A stretch of DNA of 47,945 nt, taken from NCBI GenBank assembly GCA_030447245.1, contig JAUJPG010000006.1:95087-143031 (forward strand). The letters are read 5' to 3'. Of the stretch, positions 42,260 to 47,945 are shown piece after piece. Origin of the DNA: Chloroflexota bacterium (GTDB lineage Bacteria; Chloroflexota; UBA6077; JACCZL01). Position numbers and translations under genes: made by a program. The notes beneath the pieces are model-generated. The model had not been told where the DNA came from. It ran no database searches and saw only the letters and a program-made list of their open reading frames with translations. Position 1 is the first letter of the stretch. Each line of letters begins with the position of its first letter.

Positions 42260-43230
42260 ATTGAGGTGGCAGCGCAGGGGAGAATTGACCCCCGATAGGA
42301 ACGCCTCCAAGAAAGAATCCGTGCCCCGAGGGCGAGCCAGGAACAGAGGCCGCGCTCGGCGACCCAAGCGGCGCGAGGAGTGACGCCGTCCGCAGACGAC
42401 CCGGCCGCCTGCCCGCCGCCGCCCCCACTCAGCCAGACAGATGGCGACGACGCCAGACGCGACTGCCCGCCAGTGGCGCGTTGCAGGTACGTGCTCAGTG
42501 GAAGGACCGCCAGCGAGACTGCCGAGGCCGCTGTGGGCAGGCTAGCTCGTCATAGCTTGACGGACCCGCTGGGACCAGAAATGGGCTCCGCTGGGCGGGC
42601 TCCTCCACCTGAAGGTCGAGCTGGCGCAACCTCGGTGCCCGCCAGCGGCCAGGACCGTGCGTACAAGCTCGGTGTTCTCGAACATGACGCTCCACGTCGC
42701 AGGCCGCCCGGTCGCGCGGAGGATCGACGGCGCACGGCGATGTCCTCGCCCATGTCGCCGCCGCTCACGCGGTTGAGGAGGATGCGCGCGGTGTCCCAGC
42801 GAGCATGCCAGCAATGGGTCGAAGTAGTTCTGCGGCCGCACGACGTCGTCGTGGTCCAACATCGCCACCAGCCGGTGCCAGCGTGGATGGCTCGTAGCGG
42901 ACATCGTCGTCGGCGGTGACCATGCCCTGTGGCTCGCGCACAGCACGCCCGTAGGGACGTTGCCGACCTTGCCCATCGGTGCGGAGATCGAGATCGAGCG
43001 GGATGTCTCACGAACCGTCCCCAGCTCGCCGCGTGTGCGATGCACACGGCGGCGCGGCGATGCGTCCACGACGATGACCGCGCCACGCGGAGATCTGTTG
43101 GAGGTAGTCCGTCGCCTTCGGTGTCGTCGGGACGCTCGCGCGATTGGCAGGATGTAGGTCGCGTCTAAGGTCGTCAGGCTGACCTCTCGCCGGTGTCGCG
43201 TCTCGACTGGAGCGGTCGCGTGCTGGGCAC
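42260..43230 (-). pseudogene. GT2-family glycosyltransferase, frameshifted
   Basis: Fragments in order on the minus strand: VSLTTLDATYILPIARASRR, IVVDASPRRRVHRTRG, WSPPTTMSATSHPRWHRLVA then MLDHDDVVRPQNYFDPL. In another frame come HARWDTARILLNRVSGGDMG and EDIAVRR, then MFENTELVRTVLAAGG and finally WVAERGLCSWLALGARI. In GT-A glycosyltransferases of this branch, the same order of acidic metal site, RWDTARTLLNR-like segment, FENLELVRTV-like segment and C-terminal hydrophobic region is seen. At least four shifts are needed. The product would be a membrane-associated glycosyltransferase of about 320 residues. The exact ends are approximate. Confidence 0.5.
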
Positions 43231-43333
43231 CTGCCAAACAGCCACCACTTGCCCCCTCCATCGCAAGCAGCTCTGGGTGATCCAGGAGGTGGTTCAGGGC
43301 GCTCGGATCATGATCGCGCGCCAGGTCTCCAGA

Positions 43334-44068
43334 TCAGCCTGAGGACCCCCGCACCGGGGCCAACTCGGCGAGGTACCCGAGCCACTCTCCCCAGAACCTG
43401 CGCTCTGCGGGAAGCCAAGGGCGCCCATCGCTCGATCCGGTAGTGCGCTGCCAGGCGTTTTGGAGACCGCCTGCTGAGCCAGCGGCGCAGCTCCGACCGC
43501 GCAGGGATCCGCAGCGATTGGACCGTCACGTCCGACCGCGAATGCTTGCCTCGGTGAGGTGAGACACGAGTAGAATGGATCGGCGGCGAGTCGCACCAAC
43601 TGCATGTCGACGTCCTTGACCGCGACGAGGCCGCCAGCCGAACGACGCGGCGAAGCTCGGCCAGAACGCCCGGGAGCTCCGCGTCAGAGAAGTACTGAAG
43701 CACGTTCGCGCCCAGGCCGCGTCGAAGTGGCCATCGGGGACATGAGGATGGTCAACGATCCAGCGTTCGGGACAAGGGCAGCCCAACGCCCAGCTAGCCA
43801 GGCGCGCTTCGACGACGGCCACGTTCTCCGGAGCGAGGTCCAGCGCGACAATCTCGCCGCTCGGACCGGCGACCAACCATCAGGGGCAAGAAGCTCCCGA
43901 CGCCCGCAGGCGCCGTCCACACCGCTAGCCCGCTGGTCACGATGATCGAACACCGCCTCGTACCGGGCGGCAGGCATCGAAGTGGGCGATCAGCCGCAGA
44001 ACTTGCGGGCGAGTACCTGGCCAGTGGAGGACGCGTGGGCACCTGAAGCGGGCGAGCAGATCGGTCAT
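43334..44068 (-). pseudogene. SAM-dependent methyltransferase, frameshifted
   Basis: From ATG 44068 (MTDLLARFRCPRVLHWPGTR, QVLRLIAHFD) the frame breaks. The SAM-binding part is then seen as MVAGPSGEIVALDLAPENVA, VVEARLASWA and VPDGHFDAAWAR. LQYFSDAELPGVLAELRRVV is in the next frame. VDMQLVRLAADPFYSCLTSP and the C-terminal FWGEWLGYLAELAPVRGSSG are in others, ending at 43334. This is the order of a class I methyltransferase (motif I acidic Asp in VALDL, motif IV DGHFDAA). The substrate is unknown. Four or more single-base shifts are needed. It is adjacent to a GT2 remnant on the same strand. Confidence 0.55.
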
Positions 44069-44703
44069 GCGGTCCCGTCCACTCCTGCACGCCGCTGAGA
44101 GGTCGCCCTGCTCGCACGAGGGCGCCAGCTATGTTGTAGCAGGCGGCCCTGGAGCGTGCACGCTTGACCCCTGCTCATGTCAACGCCCCGTGGCATCGAC
44201 GACACGGCGTCTCACTGCCAACAAGGCTGTTCGCCGCGGACCCGCCCAGGCACTGGCCGGGAGCGTACGTCAGCAGTGCCTGCTGCGATCGCGCCCGCCG
44301 CGGCGCGGACGCCTGGCAGCAGGAGGGGCACGGTGCTGGCCAAGGTCCTGACGTGCGCAGGTCGGTCTCGAGGCGAGCTGGTTCAGGTCGAGGTCGACAT
44401 CGCCCCGGCAGGGATCTCCAGCTTCACGAAGGTTGGGGCGCAATGTCTTCCGAATCAGCGGGATCCGCCCTCAACCCGGCACTCGCTGGCATCCACCGTC
44501 TCTTCATGCCAAGGGCCTCGAGAGCGAGGCGCCGATCGGCATACCCCCAGGGTCACCGAGACGCTTCCCTACACGCTGGAAGCAGGGCTGCAACACTCTC
44601 GAAGTGCACGGCACACGTTGGCCTGCTTGAACCGCGCCGTGAGGTGGCGCGCCTCGCTCTGGCCGCCCCGCTCCGCTTCAGTTCCGCAGACTCGCAACGA
44701 TGA
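44069..44703. other. About 630-bp region with no recognisable gene
   Basis: Plus-strand frames of 60-180 codons are open here (for example 44164-44703 and 44177-44716). They overlap each other, are Arg/Ser/Ala-rich and show no domain. No ribosome-binding site, tRNA or repeat was found. It may be the remains of a gene broken by shifts, like its neighbours. Confidence 0.35.
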
Positions 44704-46014
44704 TCAGCTTCGCTGATCTCCCCGGAAGCGGAAGAGCTTGACCGGCCGTCGTCGGGTGCCCAGGCGCTTGAGTGCTGCTTCGATCAGGTGCCAGGTCCGA
44801 CCTCGACTCGGTGCCTCGCATAGCGTCCCTTGTCGGCGCATGAGTTCGGCGGCGACGATGGACGGGCCGGTGAGCACCGCCTCCACGCGCGACCAGACCT
44901 CCGTCTCGATGCGATCGGCGTTCAGTCGCCTGTTTCGGCAACTCCTGCCACGGCCGTGCTCTTGCCTTCAGGGCAGTAGTAGTAGGTCCACCTTCGGGCA
45001 GTCGTGGCCGCGTAGCGCCGTCGACACCACGCAGACGATGTGGACCGGCCAGCAGGTACTCCAGCGCCTGTTTCGGCCGGAGGCCGCCGATTACGCTCGC
45101 GCATGGCAATGGCCGCGTCCCAGACCTCGGGTGAGATGATGGCGGGGATAGCGCCCGGCTACGGCGACCCGCTGCTCAACGGGACGGGACTCCTTGCGAG
45201 CGTTCTTGTAACGCCGCCAGCTCGGATCAGCAGCATGGGCAGCACGCATACCCACTTGAACGCCTCGGCCCGCCCAACGTAGCTGGAGTTTGTGAGGATG
45301 CGGGCCTGCTCCAGTGCCAGCGGTCCCTCCTTTTACCGCCGTGGGTCGGCGGTTCGATGCCCAGGTCGGTCAGCCGAAGGGCGATGCTGCCTTGGGGCAA
45401 TCCCTCTTCGGTATACCAGCGGTAGATCGTGCGCACCACCTCGGTTTCTTCCGGGGTCCACTTCGCAGCGCCCCTCGCCCTTTATGTAGCGGTATCCGTA
45501 CAGCGTGCTGCGGGTCGGCAGTCTGCCTCGCCGCGCCGCTTCGCGCTTGCCCTCCGCTCAGTCCGTGCTCGATGATCTTTGCGTGTTCCAGCTTGCCCGC
45601 TCAGCCCCGCACGAATTGCAGGAGACTGTCCTTCGGGGCTCCCATCAAGCGGTTCAGTAACCAGTTCCAGCTTGTGGCCGCGCTGCTCCAACTCCTGGGC
45701 GAGGACGGCGAGGTGGATTGGGTCTCGGCTCAGGCGGTCGGTCGCGTAGCAGACTACCGCCGAGAACGCGCCCTCCCGCGCCAGCCGCCGGAGGTCATCG
45801 AGGTACGGCCGCCGAGTGTCGTCCCAGGCCAGTCCTCGGCGAAGACCAGCTCGGGCGCACGGTGTAGCCCAGCTTTTCGGCGTGGGCACGGCACGCGGCG
45901 AGTTGATACGAGGCTGGTGCCGTCCTCACGCTGTCGGCTGGTGCTTGCGCGGCAGCAGATCGCGGCGTATGTCGGGCGCATCTGTGATTCGTCGGGCCGC
46001 TGTCGGCTTTCCAT
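44704..46014 (-). pseudogene. Serine site-specific recombinase (resolvase/invertase plus recombinase domain), frameshifted
   Basis: The start is clear: a GGAGGAG site precedes the ATG at 46014 (MESRQRPDESQMRPTYAAIC). The catalytic domain follows across frames: CRASTSRQREDGTSLVS, QLAACRAHAEKLGYTV, APELVFAEDWPGTTLG, YLDDLRRLAREGAFSAVVCY and ATDRLSRDPIHLAVLAQELE. The conserved Arg of the family is in CRAST and the DRLSR motif is present. Later pieces are TEVVRTIYRWYTEEGLPQ-like, ILTNSSYVGRAEAF, ISPEVWDAAIAMRERNRR and the tail VEAVLTGPSIVAAELMRRQG to the stop at 44704. The total is about 437 residues, typical of a large serine recombinase. At least five shifts interrupt it. Confidence 0.7.
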
Positions 46015-46105
46015 GCAGGTCTCCTCCGAAGCTGCCCTGCGGGTTTCATAGTGCTGGGAGGTCGGCCAGCCCCCGGGCTTGTCATTCCGCGGACCCTGCC
46101 TGCCA

Positions 46106-46285
46106 CTATTCCCGGCGCCAGGGTCGCTTGCACGGGGCCGCTGGCCGGAAATCTGCCGTGGGCTCAGCCGCCTGCACCTGGCTTCCCGATCGGCGGGAAC
46201 TCGGCGAGGCCCGCTCCCAGGTCTCGAGCAGGTGCCGTTCCGCTCCTGGGCGTAGATGGGGCCAGGCGTGATGAGTGGCTTCCAT
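46106..46285 (-). CDS. Small ORF with strong ribosome-binding site upstream of the recombinase
   Basis: This frame of 59 codons from ATG 46285 (MEATHHAWPHLRPGAERHLL) is preceded by AGGAGGA (46297-46291) at a 5-nt distance. It ends at 46106, 91 nt before the recombinase start. There is no recognisable domain, and the C-terminal half is Arg/Pro/Ala-rich. The only argument for translation is the excellent ribosome-binding site. A frameshift within a longer gene is possible, given the state of its neighbours. Confidence 0.35.
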   Translation of the reverse strand: MEATHHAWPHLRPGAERHLLETWERASPSSRRSGSQVQAAEPTADFRPAAPCKRPWRRE

Positions 46286-46298
46286 GGCAATCCTCCTA

Positions 46299-46328
46299 TT
46301 GACTCATTCTAATACATAACAATACAAT
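46299..46328 (+). promoter_or_regulatory. Promoter for the HTH gene in an AT-rich divergent region
   Basis: TTGACT (46299-46304) is followed after 18 bases by TACAAT (46323-46328), 25 nt before the ATG of the HTH gene. The segment 46297-46332 is strikingly AT-rich compared with the rest of the window and lies between two divergent reading frames. A minus-strand TAGAAT (46311-46306) may serve the small ORF and recombinase. Confidence 0.6.
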
Positions 46329-46353
46329 AAGTCCATGCAGGGACTCTGGCTGG

Positions 46354-46532
46354 ATGAGGACGCCGGAGGCGGCGTACTACTTGGGCGTGCATGTCGGGCG
46401 TTGCGATGCGGCGCTGGGCGCGCGACGGCATGATCCCGGCGGCCAAGCAACTGGCAGGGCGGCTTTCGCTTCAAGCGGGAGGATTTAGACGATTTCCTGG
46501 AGCGCCGCCGACGGGGTTCGCGCGGCCGTTAG
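46354..46532 (+). pseudogene. Excisionase/MerR-like helix-turn-helix protein, two frameshifts
   Basis: Read across three frames the gene gives MRTPEAAYYLGVHVG, then MRRWARDGMIPAAKQLAGR, then GFRFKREDLDDFLERRRRGS and a stop at 46532. That is the complete winged helix-turn-helix of small DNA-binding proteins of the excisionase/MerR type, about 58 residues: EAA..LGV, RRW...G.IPA, FRF...DL..FL. Two single-base shifts interrupt it, near 46400 and 46465. It is divergent from the serine recombinase, a usual recombination-module layout. It may instead regulate the BREX genes to the right. Confidence 0.6.
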
Positions 46533-46676
46533 CGAATCGGTTGCCACGCCGGCCCCGGTCCGATTCCCCCGGCCGTCCCCTCGATCGCGGTGAGCACTGC
46601 GACAAGATCGTATGCAAGTTGGTCGGGAAGACTGTGAACGTCTCCCCGCAAGACAAAGGGGTCGCAGTGAGGCTTG

Positions 46677-47945
46677 CTAGGACGCTTCGGGTTCGAACTC
46701 CACCTGTTCACGCAGCGGTGGGCCCGCAAACTCGGCGGGCGCCATTGTCCGAAGCTGGTCGAGCACGCGCTGTCGGCACTCGATTGCTAGATCCAGGCTT
46801 GGCGCCAACTCGGAGCGCAGCAGGCTCTCCGGGGTCCGATGCGGATACAAGATCTTCAGCAGCGCCGTCGCCGTCTTCACGATCGCGTCCTGGTTACGAC
46901 CGGTCATGCCCCGGAATTCGACTTTGCTCGTGACGTGGATCTGGAAGTTCCGCCGTCGCAGTCGAGTGAAGATTTCGGCCAGGTAGTCGGTCATGAAGCC
47001 GTAGCCAGTGGCGTAGTTCTCGCGCTGGATCTTTGGCAGCTCCCAGCCGGGCAGATAGGCGTGGATGCGGTCGAGGAACGCGGGGTCCTGCAACTCGGTT
47101 GGGAGCGGCATGAACAGGTGAAGGTAGTAACGCGCGGGCTCGCCCCGAGCCAAGTCGCACTCAATGTTCCCGCCCAGGACGATACTGGCCTGGGCCGAGA
47201 ACTCTACCCCGCCGCGGCTGAACTTCCCGGTCTGCATGTAGTCCTTCAGGACGCTGATCGTCGCCTCGGGACTCGTGAAGCGGGTGCTTCCGATCTCGTC
47301 GAAGTACACGACGTCCTTCTGACCCAGGATGCCGATTTTTCGGGTCGCGACGTTGTAGAACAGGGTCGCCGGCGACGCCATTCCCCCGGACACCACGAAC
47401 GAGCGACTCGAGGTGTTCCGGTAGGTATAGGTCTTGCCGGTCTCGCGGGGGCCGAGCTCAATCGAGTTGTAGTTCGCCTCGACAAACGGGGCCAGCCGCA
47501 ATAGGTACAGCCAGCTCTCGCGGTCGGTGAACTGGGCCGGGTTGAATCCGATGCTCTCGACGATCAGATCACGCCACTGCCGGTGGCTGAACAGCGCCCG
47601 CTTGGCCACGTAGTCGTCGAGGGAGATTCGGGTGATCTGAAACGGGCGGAACTCTCGCACGTAGAATGGATAAATCCCGCCGCCCAGGGTGTAGCTGGCG
47701 TCGTACTCGATCTCCATGCTGCCCCAGGCGCCGGGCCCGAGCAGCAGGTTCTGCCAATCCCTTAGCACTGTCTGGCTCACTCGGACCGTGCTGCTCAGAG
47801 CCGGGATGTCCGCCCAATAGTGGTCTTTGCGCTCGTCGAGTCGCACTCGGAGCTCTCCCAGGACCGTGTAGACCTTCTGCTCGCGGACCTGGTTCTGTTG
47901 CAGAGAGCTGGGCAGCCCGCACGAGGGCGTGGCCCGCTCAGGTGG
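46677..47945 (-). CDS. brxL: BrxL-like BREX phage-defence AAA+ protein (N-terminus beyond window)
   Basis: The frame is open to the window edge. Visible residues begin around QQNQVREQKVYTVLGELRVR and continue through the GTG at 47846, so the true start lies to the right. The AAA+ core shows Walker A GPRETGKTYTY, then RSFVVSGGMASPATLFYNVA and Walker B VVYFDEIGSTRF. The family segments SVLKDYMQTGKFSRGGVEFS and ASIVLGGNIECD follow, then FMTDYLAEIFTRLRRRNFQI. These match BrxL, the Lon-like component of BREX, shown in other bacteria to form DNA-binding rings required for phage defence. The protein ends about 55 residues after the AAA+ region and lacks a Lon protease domain, so it is the short form. 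It is intact, unlike everything to its left. Confidence 0.88.
   Translation of the reverse strand, partial: PPERATPSCGLPSSLQQNQVREQKVYTVLGELRVRLDERKDHYWADIPALSSTVRVSQTVLRDWQNLLLGPGAWGSMEIEYDASYTLGGGIYPFYVREFRPFQITRISLDDYVAKRALFSHRQWRDLIVESIGFNPAQFTDRESWLYLLRLAPFVEANYNSIELGPRETGKTYTYRNTSSRSFVVSGGMASPATLFYNVATRKIGILGQKDVVYFDEIGSTRFTSPEATISVLKDYMQTGKFSRGGVEFSAQASIVLGGNIECDLARGEPARYYLHLFMPLPTELQDPAFLDRIHAYLPGWELPKIQRENYATGYGFMTDYLAEIFTRLRRRNFQIHVTSKVEFRGMTGRNQDAIVKTATALLKILYPHRTPESLLRSELAPSLDLAIECRQRVLDQLRTMAPAEFAGPPLREQVEFEPEAS

Noticed and set aside
1..47945. CRISPR array
   Set aside because: No set of regularly spaced 24-40-bp direct repeats was seen anywhere. The only regular arrays are the 10-base GTGG boxes and the 9-bp TGN repeat.

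Overview
The window is GC-rich and compact, and most of its left two thirds is read from the minus strand. It looks like chromosomal DNA of a Chloroflexota-type bacterium (possibly Thermomicrobia-like). That placement is inferred from gene content and protein style: a compressed division and cell-wall cluster, a C4 zinc-ribbon coiled-coil protein, a GT4 glycosyltransferase, and a transposase type common in that phylum. No rRNA or other phylogenetic marker is present.

Layout. (1) 1-9700, minus: a dcw operon mraZ-rsmH-ftsL-ftsI-mraY-murD-ftsW-murC-murB (murB leaves the window). Most junctions overlap, and the operon is driven by a sigma70-type promoter followed by a very regular array of GTGG boxes fitting MraZ operators. 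murE, murF and murG are absent from their usual places. (2) 9.8-11.8 kb: zinc-ribbon protein and GT4 glycosyltransferase. (3) 12.8-16.5 kb, plus: a class III adenylate cyclase with a TPR region, then a coupled pair, PAP2 phosphatase and G1 (eqolisin-type) peptidase, both frameshifted. (4) 16.9-23.4 kb, minus: tRNA-Ala(GGC), an AceE-like thiamine-diphosphate enzyme, a membrane protein and a three-gene nitrate/sulfonate/taurine-type ABC transporter. (5) 23.5-27.1 kb, minus: a tight cluster DUF4956 membrane protein - thymidylate-kinase-like enzyme - pseudokinase/HD fusion - Nudix hydrolase. This is the best candidate here for an undescribed functional unit. (6) 27.1-28.6 kb: a decayed insertion sequence just upstream of that cluster. 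(7) 28.7-36.8 kb: an envelope/general-stress island with a cNMP-binding protein, MFS transporter, GlsB/YeaQ-type protein, SRPBCC protein, two DUF2382 proteins, an MscS-like channel and a YflT-like glycine-zipper protein, closed by a 58-bp palindrome.

From about 36.9 to 46.5 kb nearly every recognisable gene is split among frames: a FMN-binding PaiB-like protein, a sugar-type ABC binding protein, a Ser/Thr kinase, a GT2 glycosyltransferase, a methyltransferase, a serine recombinase and an excisionase-like HTH protein. Conserved motifs survive inside each segment. This is either real decay of an accessory region or local single-base sequence errors, and the sequence alone cannot decide. The window ends inside an intact brxL-like gene of a BREX phage-defence system, whose other genes would lie to the right.

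How the genes fit together: the left part builds peptidoglycan precursors and the septum. The middle holds housekeeping and transport genes plus a possible nucleotide/polyphosphate-linked cluster. The right part is an accessory zone of stress proteins, mobile elements and phage defence.
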